A stretch of DNA of 64,000 bases from Burkholderiaceae bacterium (GCA_947452535.1 CANGCM010000001.1:62001-126000), one strand, 5' to 3'; counted from the stretch's first letter, positions 37,091 to 45,142 are shown. Numbers and translations: made by a program. Notes: a model not told the origin generated them from the sequence alone.

Positions 37091-38936
37091 AAACATTTTT
37101 TTCGCTCCTATCCTCATGTTTTATATAGAGTTTTCCCATCTGCTCATAAATGAGCTCATCATCCAATAATTTTTTGACTGCCTTGTTTGAGTTGGATTTG
37201 TCCTTGTTTATGCCGGCACTGATTTCTGCCCTAGTTACCCCAAAATTTGACCTATTCATAAACTTCAAAATTGCCAATTCAGTCGGTGGCAGCAGCAAGG
37301 TTTTTGGAGGTAAATCAGCAGAATTCACCCAGCAAGTGCTGCGAATATTTCCCCATTTATTCATTCCAATCTGGACAGGCTCTAAGCTAAAAGCAAGGCG
37401 ATCTCCTTTGCCTTCGATCTCCCTTTGCTTAGTGACTTCGGCCACGCTGATGCCATTTGATTGGCTAACCTCAATCTCAGTGTCGATATGGGCACGCATG
37501 CCACTCCAGCCCCTGGCACCCTTGAGTGAATCTTTGCCAGAGTGATGGATAACGCCGATAAGCGCTCCAATGGATGAGCCGATAGCATCACACCTCACCA
37601 TGACTTTGCCCATGTCATTGCTGTTTTCATTGGCCCCAGCACTGATTCTTGCCAGAGTGTCAAACACGACTAAGCCAATATTGACGCCATGCGTGGCCTC
37701 AATCTTCTTTATCAAGCGAATGATGGCGTCAGAGTCAAATTCATTCTCATAGAGATTGACTTGATCTGGACAGACAAAAAAATTGCCTGATTTCATGCCT
37801 TGCTGCTTTTGCCAGGCCCTGGCTCGCATCCTTACCCCAGCAGGGGATTCAGCTGCTACATAAAGCACAGCTGTCTGCGTGACATTCCTGCCCAAAAACT
37901 GCATGCCTGTGGCTACACACATGCACATATGAATGGCCATGAAGGTTTTGCCAGAGTTGGATTCTCCAAAGATCATGGCGATTCCAGATGTCTGCAAAGT
38001 GCGCTCAATGAGCTCATCATGCAAAACCTCTAATTCATCAAGATCAGGCAGCTCATCGCCGCTGAAATACTCTAGGCTGCGCCCTGGATCAGACTTCACT
38101 GCGCCAGGCTTGTTTGAGTCTGCAAACCCATCAGCCAGGAAGCTGTCCACATGCTTGATGTATTGATCAATATCAGCATTCGGATTCGGATGCGCCTCCA
38201 GGATAGATTTCACAGTGGCTTTGGCTGCATCCCTAGACATTCCAGAATTGAAATACATCGCCGTCAAACTCAATGCCGGCTGGTAATACGCCTCATTTGA
38301 ATAAATCTGCTTGATGGCATCTTCAATTCTCTCTGCCATCGGCGCTTTCGATCCAGGTGTAACGCTCAGTGCCTTGGATGTTTTTGCTGATGGAAAGATT
38401 GGATCCCATTGCCCATCTTTGAAGTCAATTGGTTCGCCTTCAATATTGATAGCTGCATATTCATTTGACGATTTGCCAAAGTAATATGACTGGCTCAGCG
38501 TAAAGCTTTCACTGGCCAATATGCCACCTAGAGCAGCGTTGAGCATTCCCATGAGGTAATGCCTTTCCTCTGGCTCTTTACAGCTTGAGAAAGGCGCTAA
38601 GACACGCCATCTGGGCTTTTCTGTTGAGTGTGACGGCGATGTATAAAGCGCAGCTGTAATGCCATGCCGTTTTAATCGAGATGCGCCTTCCTCAATGGAT
38701 ATTTCTTCCCCGTCATAGTCACCCTCTAAGCCATGCACCTCCAAAACATTGGAATCATGACGCAGTGAGCCCTTATCGGTTTTTAAATCTCCAAACTTAG
38801 CCAGCTTGATGAGTGGCATTGATGATTTTTTATAAAACACATTTGGAGCACTGATCTTTGTGACTAGCTCATCCCATGAGGCATCAAAAGACTTGAGTGA
38901 TTCAGCAAAAACATCATCGAATTGAGTGATGATCAT
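37089..38936 (-). CDS. Primase-helicase-like replication protein
   Basis: A 615-aa protein. The N-terminal part resembles an archaeo-eukaryotic-type primase: a D-x-D motif in EGDYDGEE (Asp73, Asp75) and S-x-H-like TSPSHSTEKPRWRVLAP (His103). Residues about 195-285 contain a helical segment. From about 310 on it is a RecA/RepA-type ATPase (AAA_25-like): Walker A GESNSGKT (324-331) and Walker B IGLVVFDTLARIS, then IHHSGKD. A winged-helix segment (TELAILKFMNRSNFGVTRAEISAGI) lies near the C-terminus. Such Pri-Rep proteins initiate replication of phages and satellites at nearby iterons. Confidence 0.82.
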   Translation of the reverse strand: MIITQFDDVFAESLKSFDASWDELVTKISAPNVFYKKSSMPLIKLAKFGDLKTDKGSLRHDSNVLEVHGLEGDYDGEEISIEEGASRLKRHGITAALYTSPSHSTEKPRWRVLAPFSSCKEPEERHYLMGMLNAALGGILASESFTLSQSYYFGKSSNEYAAINIEGEPIDFKDGQWDPIFPSAKTSKALSVTPGSKAPMAERIEDAIKQIYSNEAYYQPALSLTAMYFNSGMSRDAAKATVKSILEAHPNPNADIDQYIKHVDSFLADGFADSNKPGAVKSDPGRSLEYFSGDELPDLDELEVLHDELIERTLQTSGIAMIFGESNSGKTFMAIHMCMCVATGMQFLGRNVTQTAVLYVAAESPAGVRMRARAWQKQQGMKSGNFFVCPDQVNLYENEFDSDAIIRLIKKIEATHGVNIGLVVFDTLARISAGANENSNDMGKVMVRCDAIGSSIGALIGVIHHSGKDSLKGARGWSGMRAHIDTEIEVSQSNGISVAEVTKQREIEGKGDRLAFSLEPVQIGMNKWGNIRSTCWVNSADLPPKTLLLPPTELAILKFMNRSNFGVTRAEISAGINKDKSNSNKAVKKLLDDELIYEQMGKLYIKHEDRSEKNV

Positions 38937-38943
38937 GTCAGCC

Positions 38944-39177
38944 TCAGACTAAATGCCAGTGCTGGATTGTTCCTAAGTCGATCCACACCTCAGCAGCAGA
39001 GTGATCATTGGCTGTGCCAGTGATCGTGCAATCTTCTAGGCGCACAAAGTTGCCAGATGTTTCTTTGACTACGCCATCAATCCTCACTGGTGATCGCAGT
39101 TGGATCATCGTGTGGCGATTGCGGTAATTTAAGAGGGGATGCTGCGCTTTTGGTTTTGGAGGATTATTTCGTTGCAT
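38944..39177 (-). CDS. Unrecognised 77-aa protein upstream of the replication gene
   Basis: No family is recognised. The first 23 residues are rich in Pro, Asn and basic residues (MQRNNPPKPKAQHPLLNYRNRH); the remainder (IQLRSPVRIDGVVKETSGNFVRLEDCTITGTANDHSAAEVWIDLGTIQHWHLV) looks like a small beta-barrel and could be a nucleic-acid-binding fold. AGGA lies 6 nt before the ATG. It ends 7 nt before the replication gene. Confidence 0.6.
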   Translation of the reverse strand: MQRNNPPKPKAQHPLLNYRNRHTMIQLRSPVRIDGVVKETSGNFVRLEDCTITGTANDHSAAEVWIDLGTIQHWHLV

Positions 39178-39179
39178 CT

Positions 39180-39446
39180 TTATTCCTTATTCGTGTAATG
39201 GCCGACATATGCCAGCCCGCAAATCTTTTGCTTGATAGCGACATGCATGCGATCTGAATGGATCAAAGATCCAAATCCAGTGGGCACAATCACTCCATCA
39301 GCTTTGAGGTCATTTCGATAGATCGTGCAAAAGTTGCTAAAGCTCTTAAATCCTTTAGGAAAAAATGAGCCATAGATCTGCTCGTTTTCTTTCCACCAAA
39401 GATCTTTGCGCCGCAGCTGCTTCACATCGATGTCATCAAGATTCAT
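39180..39446 (-). CDS. Unrecognised 88-aa early protein
   Basis: No family is recognised. It is a compact soluble protein (LRRKDLWWKENEQIYGSFFPKGFKSFSNFCTIYRNDLKADGVIVPTGFG...) with many aromatic and basic residues. The start overlaps the preceding stop by 4 nt and the stop is 3 nt from the next gene, so it belongs to the early leftward operon. Confidence 0.6.
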   Translation of the reverse strand: MNLDDIDVKQLRRKDLWWKENEQIYGSFFPKGFKSFSNFCTIYRNDLKADGVIVPTGFGSLIHSDRMHVAIKQKICGLAYVGHYTNKE

Positions 39447-39709
39447 TCCTGGAAAGCCTTTTGCTCCAGGCGCTTTGCAGACTCAATTGAATTGCGCTTG
39501 AGGATGCTCAGGACTACTTGTGAGATATGTGGGGTGACTTTGTCAGATGCCCTGCCCTTGCCTAAAATCAGGGCGCCAGATTCAGCGAGCTCTACTGCGT
39601 TGCGGCGCTTAAACCATTCCCAAGATGATTGGGTTGCAAAGAAAACACATCCTTCATCTTTGAGCCATGACACTACTGGCTTTATTTCAGATAATTTTGT
39701 TTGATCCAT
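39443..39709 (-). CDS. First gene of the satellite early operon (88 aa, unrecognised)
   Basis: No family is recognised. The sequence (SWLKDEGCVFFATQSSWEWFKRRNAVELAESGALILGKGRASDKVTPHISQVVLSIL) contains a likely helix-turn-helix-sized stretch, but nothing decisive. The ATG at 39709 has an excellent AAAGGAG 9 nt upstream; the frame is open to 39754 but without a better start. The 16-bp repeat at 39730-39745 is 21 nt upstream, which suggests regulated transcription from just in front of this gene. A role as regulator or replication accessory is inferred. Confidence 0.62.
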   Translation of the reverse strand: MDQTKLSEIKPVVSWLKDEGCVFFATQSSWEWFKRRNAVELAESGALILGKGRASDKVTPHISQVVLSILKRNSIESAKRLEQKAFQE

Positions 39710-39729
39710 GTAATTCTCCTTTTTAAATG

Positions 39730-39745
39730 CTCGCTGCCAAGCGAT
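39730..39745 (-). promoter_or_regulatory. 16-bp operator-like repeat, copy 1
   Basis: On the minus strand the sequence ATCGCTTGGCAGCGAG, containing TCGCT-TGGC-AGCGA arms, lies 21 nt upstream of the first early gene. An identical 16-mer is on the plus strand at 41091-41106 upstream of the integrase. The downstream ATTTA is also shared. Location in both intergenic control regions points to a common regulator. Confidence 0.55.
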
Positions 39746-39764
39746 TAAGGGCAATTACATAGAC

Positions 39765-39792
39765 AAAAAAAATCCCCCGATACAGGGGGATT
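39765..39792 (-). terminator. Terminator after the integrase transcript
   Basis: On the minus strand AATCCCCC pairs with GGGGGATT around a 6-nt loop and is followed by eight T residues. It ends the integrase-ORF106 transcript 26 nt after its last stop and isolates it from the early operon. Confidence 0.9.
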
Positions 39793-39817
39793 TAAATATT
39801 TTTTATTGCGTGTTGTT

Positions 39818-40138
39818 TTATGACTTCTTTGGTCTGCCTTTAGGTTTTTTGATACCCATCTCTAAGCGAATTTTCTCGACTATCTTGGGTGTAATGTCAT
39901 CGACTAAATCAGTGGCGATGCGGTGATCACTTGCGCCAAACTCAACCCAGGAGCGAATATCCTCGTTGCGATTGGGATCAATGTCCCTGACATTTTCTCT
40001 GGCATGTTTATAAAGATAATCAATGCGCTTTTGCAGCTCGACATTCTTGCCAATCAAATCATGGATGCACTGGACAAATTCTTCTTTGCTCCACTCCTCA
40101 AAGAAAGTTACATAAACCGCTAGATCTTCTGGTTTCAT
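39818..40138 (-). CDS. Unrecognised 106-aa protein coupled to the integrase
   Basis: No family is recognised. It is mostly helical and charged (YVTFFEEWSKEEFVQCIHDLIGKNVELQKRIDYLYKHA...) and ends in KPKGRPKKS, a GRP core resembling an AT-hook. Its ATG overlaps the integrase stop by 4 nt, so the two are translated together and terminated together. A recombination directionality factor or repressor is possible by position, but there is no motif to prove it. Confidence 0.62.
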   Translation of the reverse strand: MKPEDLAVYVTFFEEWSKEEFVQCIHDLIGKNVELQKRIDYLYKHARENVRDIDPNRNEDIRSWVEFGASDHRIATDLVDDITPKIVEKIRLEMGIKKPKGRPKKS

Positions 40139-41040
40139 CCGAACACCCTCGCCACGACATCTTGTTTACCAGCCACATTTAAATGCATGTAGCGCCTGGA
40201 GGCCTGCAAACTGCGATGGCCCATGATCGACATGATATTGGCTTGAGAGACGCCGGCCTTGGCCATTGCTGAGCCACAGGAATGGCGCAGCAGATGAAAG
40301 TTATATCCAGCAAAGCCTGCCTCCGCTGTGATTCTGTCCCACAGCTTGCGCCAGTGATAAGCCTTCCCTGTTTTGCCGGCAAAGACTAGGCCCTGCTTAC
40401 CTGGTAGCTTTTCCAGCTCAGCCTTGGCAGTGGAAGATAGTGGCGCCAGGATGGGATCGCCATTCTTAGTGCGATCCACAGTGACCACTCCCTGCTCCAA
40501 ATCAACCTGGCACCAATCAAGATCCTTGAGATTGCCAGAGCGCAGACCAGTGCAAAAGGCCACCTCAATGAGCGCAGTCATCCGGCCCCAATGAATATCG
40601 AGCATCCTGGCGATCTTGACCAGGTTGGCCACCTGGGCGCCATCAAAGTAACGGGTATCTGGATCATCTTGCTCAGGAAGATCTGCGCCCCTGGTAGGCG
40701 GAATCCAATTCCTGGTGATCAATTTTTGCTTTTTGGCGTATTTAAAGCAGCCTGCAAGCTCTGAGAAGTATCTGGCAATGGTTGCGCTTGATAAAGGCTT
40801 AGAAAGGCCCACAGAGCCTTTATTTCGGATTGGCTGCATCTTGCCCCTGTTGCTTAGTGCGACCAGGGCATCATCAACCATATCGGCTGTGATTTGATCA
40901 ATTGGTGTGCAACCAAATTGCTGGCTCCAGAATAAGAGCCGATTTTGGACTTCACCAATGCGCAAATTCTCAGATCCATCTTTGAGAATCGACTTTTTGG
41001 CGATATACCCAGCACATAAAACATCAAAATTCACTGTCAT
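40135..41040 (-). CDS. int: Tyrosine site-specific recombinase (satellite integrase)
   Basis: A 301-aa phage-type integrase. The catalytic residues are visible: Arg167 in CTGLRSGNL, the H-x-x-R box His249/Arg252 in HLLRHSCGSAM, His275 in GHRS and the nucleophile Tyr284 in SRRYMHL. The N-terminal SAM-like core-binding domain spans about residues 25-115. It is complete and adjacent to the intact tRNA-Val, the usual arrangement for tRNA-directed integration, so it should catalyse recombination within the 53-bp repeat. Confidence 0.94.
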   Translation of the reverse strand: MTVNFDVLCAGYIAKKSILKDGSENLRIGEVQNRLLFWSQQFGCTPIDQITADMVDDALVALSNRGKMQPIRNKGSVGLSKPLSSATIARYFSELAGCFKYAKKQKLITRNWIPPTRGADLPEQDDPDTRYFDGAQVANLVKIARMLDIHWGRMTALIEVAFCTGLRSGNLKDLDWCQVDLEQGVVTVDRTKNGDPILAPLSSTAKAELEKLPGKQGLVFAGKTGKAYHWRKLWDRITAEAGFAGYNFHLLRHSCGSAMAKAGVSQANIMSIMGHRSLQASRRYMHLNVAGKQDVVARVFG

Positions 41041-41090
41041 TTTTCACTCCTAAACACTCTTGAGATCAACGCCTTTTTAGGGGCAACCTG

Positions 41091-41106
41091 ATCGCTTGGC
41101 AGCGAG
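41091..41106 (+). promoter_or_regulatory. 16-bp operator-like repeat, copy 2
   Basis: ATCGCTTGGCAGCGAG on the plus strand, 51 nt upstream of the integrase start and 32 nt from attR. It is identical to the minus-strand sequence at 39730-39745 and is followed by the similar TATTTATAAAG. An arm-type integrase site is an alternative for this copy. Confidence 0.5.
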
Positions 41107-41137
41107 TATTTATAAAGTTAAAACAATGACTTACATC

Positions 41138-41190
41138 TTCGTTGGTAGGCTCGATTGGACTCGAACCAACGACCCCCACCATGTCAAGGT
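41138..41190 (-). repeat. Right attachment site inside tRNA-Val
   Basis: Identical over 53 bp to 30768-30820. Here the copy completes a functional tRNA: the 3' half comes from the element and the 5' half from the chromosome, so integration restores the gene. Confidence 0.95.
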
Positions 41191-41219
41191 GGTGCTCTAA
41201 CCAGCTGAGCTACGAGCCT
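41143..41219 (-). tRNA. tRNA-Val (GAC)
   Basis: A 77-nt tRNA with encoded CCA. The acceptor stem pairs AGGCTCG with CGAGCCT, the D arm is GCTCAGCTGGTTAGAGC, the anticodon stem CCACC / GGTGG encloses TTGACAT (anticodon GAC), and the T loop is GGTTCGAGTCC. It is the insertion target of the satellite and lies 18 nt after relA on the same strand. Confidence 0.97.
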
Positions 41220-41237
41220 ATATAGCCATAGAGTTTA

Positions 41238-43262
41238 TCACCGGCGGCGTACTTGGGTCACGCCTTTCACTTCTTCTAGACTGTTTTGAACGATTCGAAG
41301 GGCTTCCGAGTCTTTGATTTCCACTGTTAGCAGTATCTGAGCCAGGCCACGTTTAGCAGATTTACGTAAATCAATCACATGCACACCCTGCCTTGTCAGA
41401 ATTTCAAACAACTCACGCATTAACTCTGGACGGTCTAGACCAGTAATGGCTAAATCCGCAGGAAACACCCGTTTTGCATCTCCAGTCAGCGGAATTTCTG
41501 CAGAGGATTCATTCCAAGCAGTCTGAATGACGCGCTCGGGAGCTCTCTCCAAAAGCCCTCTAAAGGTTTTGCACGAGCGACGATGAATAGAAACGCCACG
41601 ACCTTGGGTAACAAAACCCGCAATCACATCGGGTGGCACCGGCCTGCAGCAGCGTGCCAACTGAGTCAGTAGCGAATCCACCCCAACTACCAACACATCG
41701 CCCGCATGGCCTTGCTTACGAGCACTTTGTTTCAGAATGATTTCAGGGGCTGGTGCACTGACCTTCGTTTCCGGCTTGTGCTCTGCTTTAACTTCAGCCG
41801 ACTTTACTCCCGTCTCCTCATCATCTAGGGCGTTAAACCAGGCTCTCACTCGAGTTCGAGCGCGCTGTGAGCGCAAGTAATTATGACTTGGGCTGATCCA
41901 ATCTCGCGATGGCCCGCCATGCTTCACTGCAATGATTTCAATCGTTTGACCATTCTGTAGGGGCGTATCTAAGGGCACCATAGCCCCATCAACACGAGCG
42001 CCCCGACAGCGATGACCAAGATCGGTATGCACCGCATAAGCAAAATCAATCGGTGATGAACCCCGCTCTAATGAAATCACTTTCCCCAAAGGAGTAAGAA
42101 CATAAATATGATCATCAATCTCATGATGTTTCAGTTGCTCCCAAGCATCCTCTTTCCAAGAGATCAACTGTCTTGCCCAAGCAATCTGGCGCTCATAAGC
42201 TACAGCTGCGCTATGAGTGCCTTGTTGATGATTCGCACTAGGCTTATTAGTCTTTACTGTGTTGGGCGGGGAAGACATGCCAACATAAGCACCCTCTTTA
42301 TAGCGCCAGTGCGCAGCTAGGCCATACTCAGCCTGACGATGCATTTCATGAGTACGCACTTGAATCTCAAAGGCGGTGTCATGCTCATCCATCACTACGG
42401 TATGGAGTGATTGATAGCCGTTAGGCTTTGGTCTTGCGATGTAGTCATCAAACTCTCGTGGCACGGGTTGCCAAACGTTATGCACCAAACCTAAGGTGGC
42501 GTAACAGGATTTGACATCATCAACTAAAACTCTGAATGCCCTCACGTCATAGAGGTTGGCAAAGTCTAGGGACTTGCCTTGCATCTTTTTCCAAATGCTA
42601 TAAATATGCTTTGGGCGTCCTTGAACCTCACCATCAATCTGAGCAACAACTAACTCTTGCTTGAGCCTACTCACAATCTGCTCGATAAAAGCTTCACGCT
42701 CAATACGCTTGCTATCAAGCATCTTAGCAATATCTCGATATACCAGCGGAGAAAGAATTCGAAATGCTAAATCCTCCATCTCCCACTTCATCTGCCAGAT
42801 ACCCAAACGATTTGCCAAACTTGCATCAATATTCAGAATCTCTTGCGCCCAAGGCTTAGGCATTTCGATATTTTCTTGAGTAATCCAGCGCAGCGTTTGC
42901 AAGCGAGAGGCTAAATAAATGAGCACTACGCGCAAGTCATCACCAAACGCGAGCAGCATCTTTCTTAGTATTTCTTCTTGCCCAGAAATACTCAGGCCAC
43001 CATCATTACGAACAAGCTTTGCTTGAGCTTGTCTAAGCCCTCGATAGCCAATCAATAGCTTGGCCGGCTCCTCACCAATTAACTTCATTAGTGATTCTTT
43101 ACCATGAGTACGGGCAATATTAGTAGCAGCTATTAGCGTTGCCTCATCCAGATGAAGCAATTTGAGAATACTCAGTACGCCAACAGCATGATCTTCAGAT
43201 GGCTCACCGTACCAACCATCAACTATGGTGATACTCTCAGATGCATTTTCAGCATTTGACAT
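41238..43262 (-). CDS. relA: (p)ppGpp synthetase RelA
   Basis: A 674-aa RelA-type synthetase that makes the stringent-response alarmone on starved ribosomes. The N-terminal HD hydrolase domain is degenerate: the HDxxED-type residues expected in SpoT are absent (RTHGKESLMKLIGEEPAKLL), so it is synthetase-only. The synthetase domain contains GRPKHIYSIWKKM and EFDDYIARPKPNGYQSLHT (from 270); the acidic EFDD is typical of RelA rather than bifunctional enzymes. A TGS domain (about 375-435) and a C-terminal ACT domain (about 600-674) follow. At 674 aa it is somewhat shorter than E. coli RelA. Confidence 0.94.
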   Translation of the reverse strand: MSNAENASESITIVDGWYGEPSEDHAVGVLSILKLLHLDEATLIAATNIARTHGKESLMKLIGEEPAKLLIGYRGLRQAQAKLVRNDGGLSISGQEEILRKMLLAFGDDLRVVLIYLASRLQTLRWITQENIEMPKPWAQEILNIDASLANRLGIWQMKWEMEDLAFRILSPLVYRDIAKMLDSKRIEREAFIEQIVSRLKQELVVAQIDGEVQGRPKHIYSIWKKMQGKSLDFANLYDVRAFRVLVDDVKSCYATLGLVHNVWQPVPREFDDYIARPKPNGYQSLHTVVMDEHDTAFEIQVRTHEMHRQAEYGLAAHWRYKEGAYVGMSSPPNTVKTNKPSANHQQGTHSAAVAYERQIAWARQLISWKEDAWEQLKHHEIDDHIYVLTPLGKVISLERGSSPIDFAYAVHTDLGHRCRGARVDGAMVPLDTPLQNGQTIEIIAVKHGGPSRDWISPSHNYLRSQRARTRVRAWFNALDDEETGVKSAEVKAEHKPETKVSAPAPEIILKQSARKQGHAGDVLVVGVDSLLTQLARCCRPVPPDVIAGFVTQGRGVSIHRRSCKTFRGLLERAPERVIQTAWNESSAEIPLTGDAKRVFPADLAITGLDRPELMRELFEILTRQGVHVIDLRKSAKRGLAQILLTVEIKDSEALRIVQNSLEEVKGVTQVRRR

Positions 43263-43277
43263 TGGGCAACGTAATCC

Positions 43278-45098
43278 TTAACTGAAAAATTCTTTTGCTA
43301 AAGCGACTTGCTCTGGCTTCACAAAAGCAGGCGCATGCCCCACTCCTGGAATCTCAATACTGCGTATATAAGGATTAGCCTTACACATCTCAGCTACTGT
43401 TTGCGCAGAAAGCAAATCAGAATCGCCGCCTCGTACAATCAGCATCGGAATATGAATTTGTTTGAAGGCATGCCACATTGCCATTTCACCTGCTTTTGCC
43501 ATGATTGGGTTTACCGATGCAAATGGCACAGAAATATTTGGGTCGTAGTGCATGACCCAAAAACCCTCTTTTTGCACTAGCATAGGGCCGTTATAAATTT
43601 CCCACTCTTGGGGGGTGTGAGGGCCGAAGCTAGCGCAGATCTCATTGAGACGCTGCAACGCATCGACACGATTAGCAAAAGAAAAAGGCTGCCCAACGTA
43701 AGAGCCTAAACGCTCAATGGCCTCGGGCTCAATACGTGGGCCAACATCATTAATCAGCATGTGACGGATGGGGCTATTCGGCATAGAGGCATAAACCATC
43801 CCTATCAGACCGCCCATAGAAGTTCCAAACCAATCCACCTGAGCAACACCCAATTGTTTGATCAGACTTGTCATGTCTGCAACATACTGAGGGACCGCAT
43901 AAAGCATTGGATTCTTGAGGCGATCGGAGTCACCCCGTCCCACGACATCAGGGCAAACAACGTAATATTCATGACTCATGGCTTCTGCCAGGGTTTTAAA
44001 GTCACTCCCCCTGCGAGTCAAACCATGGACACAAATCAATACCTTGGAATTGCTGGGATTACCCCAGGCGTGGTAAGCCATACGATGAGGGCCATCAGCG
44101 CTGGCGCAAGTGACGTAGAAAGTGTCGCCTTGATGAATGGTAGTGGAACTTTTAGGATCATCTTTTGATGACTCATGGTGGGTATGTCCGTCCAGCATGC
44201 TTTCCACTTCAGGCTGCAAGGTGACATGATCAATACCATGTTGATTTAGTAACATTGTATTAATACGCCCCATGATTGCTGGCCATTCAGACATCTGGGC
44301 AATTTCAATATGGCCAATCAATGCAGGAAAGCTGGGGGTCATTTCCCAAACATGTAAATCATGTACCGCCAAGACGCCTGGCACCTTTTTTAAATCTTTA
44401 CCAACCTGTAAATAATCAATGTGTAAAGGCACCCCCTCCATCAAGAAGTGATAAGACTCTTTAAGAATGGAAATGGTCGACTTCAGAATTAAGAGGGACA
44501 CTAAGATGGATAAAATAGCATCAATCGGCATCCATCCAGTGATCTGAATCACAATACCTGCAATGAGGGCGGCTACAGAGCCTAATAAGTCACCGATGAC
44601 ATGAACTAATGCGGCGCGCGTATTAACACTCTTCTTATCGCGCGACAGTACCCATGCCACCACAATGTTCATCACCAAGCCGATGGCAGCTACCACTGTG
44701 ACTGTTAAGCCATCCACCTTATGCGGATCATAGAATCGACTAATCGCCTCAAACATGATCCACACAACCAAGGCTAGCATCGCGATGCTATTCACAAAAG
44801 CTGCCAAGGCCTCGGCTCTTCCAAACCCAAAGGAATGTTTTGCAGATGGCGGACGACGAGAAATAATTTGAGCCAACAATGCCAAACCTAGGGCAGCTGC
44901 ATCCGTCACCATGTGGCCGGCATCCGAAATCAAGGCTAAAGAATTGGCAAAATAGGCAGCGGCACCCTCAACACCCGAAAAACCGAGTGTGAGCACTAAG
45001 GCTATTAGCAGTAGATTTTGGTTGGATACTTCTTTGCTATGAGAATGCTTAGCATCGCCCTGCTTGTGAGCATGAAGTGAATGATCTGATGCATTCAT
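43278..45098 (-). CDS. Cation diffusion facilitator fused to an alpha/beta hydrolase
   Basis: One uninterrupted 606-aa ORF with two domains. Residues 1-300 are a CDF metal/proton antiporter: a His-rich start (HSLHAHKQGDAKHSH), six membrane helices, metal-site motifs H62-x3-D66 and H166-x3-D170, and a cytoplasmic C-terminal domain ending in HVTLQPE; this part resembles ZitB/CzcD zinc exporters. Residues about 325-606 are an alpha/beta hydrolase with VHGLTRRGSDF, the nucleophile Ser427 in GTSMGG and catalytic His588 in GVGHAP. A short His-rich linker (HTHHESSKDD) joins them. I know of both as separate proteins in relatives; the fusion is unusual. Substrate of the hydrolase unknown. Confidence 0.85.
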   Translation of the reverse strand: MNASDHSLHAHKQGDAKHSHSKEVSNQNLLLIALVLTLGFSGVEGAAAYFANSLALISDAGHMVTDAAALGLALLAQIISRRPPSAKHSFGFGRAEALAAFVNSIAMLALVVWIMFEAISRFYDPHKVDGLTVTVVAAIGLVMNIVVAWVLSRDKKSVNTRAALVHVIGDLLGSVAALIAGIVIQITGWMPIDAILSILVSLLILKSTISILKESYHFLMEGVPLHIDYLQVGKDLKKVPGVLAVHDLHVWEMTPSFPALIGHIEIAQMSEWPAIMGRINTMLLNQHGIDHVTLQPEVESMLDGHTHHESSKDDPKSSTTIHQGDTFYVTCASADGPHRMAYHAWGNPSNSKVLICVHGLTRRGSDFKTLAEAMSHEYYVVCPDVVGRGDSDRLKNPMLYAVPQYVADMTSLIKQLGVAQVDWFGTSMGGLIGMVYASMPNSPIRHMLINDVGPRIEPEAIERLGSYVGQPFSFANRVDALQRLNEICASFGPHTPQEWEIYNGPMLVQKEGFWVMHYDPNISVPFASVNPIMAKAGEMAMWHAFKQIHIPMLIVRGGDSDLLSAQTVAEMCKANPYIRSIEIPGVGHAPAFVKPEQVALAKEFFS

Positions 45099-45110
45099 GA
45101 GGAAGTCCCT

Positions 45111-45142
45111 GAAAAAAGAAATGGGGTCACTAAGACCCCATT
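45111..45142 (-). terminator. Terminator after scoB
   Basis: The 9-bp stem AATGGGGTC / GACCCCATT with a 5-nt loop is followed on the minus strand by TCTTTTTT. It separates scoAB from the downstream transporter-hydrolase gene. Confidence 0.88.

Larger units (their letters stand above)
30768..41190. mobile_element. Integrated phage-satellite-like element in tRNA-Val
   Basis: The element is 10,370 bp from repeat to repeat. From the right it holds a tyrosine integrase beside the intact tRNA, a small basic-tailed protein, three small genes, a primase-helicase-like replication gene, an iteron-like array, three tandem paralogs, a likely small terminase, a protease-capsid fusion and a portal, all leftward, plus a rightward cassette of five small envelope proteins at the left end. 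No large terminase, head-tail connector, tail, portal-adjacent scaffold or lysis gene is seen. This fits a capsid-encoding phage-inducible island or related satellite better than a full prophage; a decayed prophage is the alternative, but every ORF looks intact and tightly packed. Confidence 0.85.

Noticed and set aside
30768-41190. A complete temperate prophage or a plain integrative conjugative element
   Set aside because: No tail, lysis or large terminase genes for a phage, and no relaxase or type IV secretion genes for a conjugative element.
41238-43262. Bifunctional SpoT/Rel enzyme
   Set aside because: HD-type hydrolase residues are absent and the EFDD motif marks a synthetase-only RelA.
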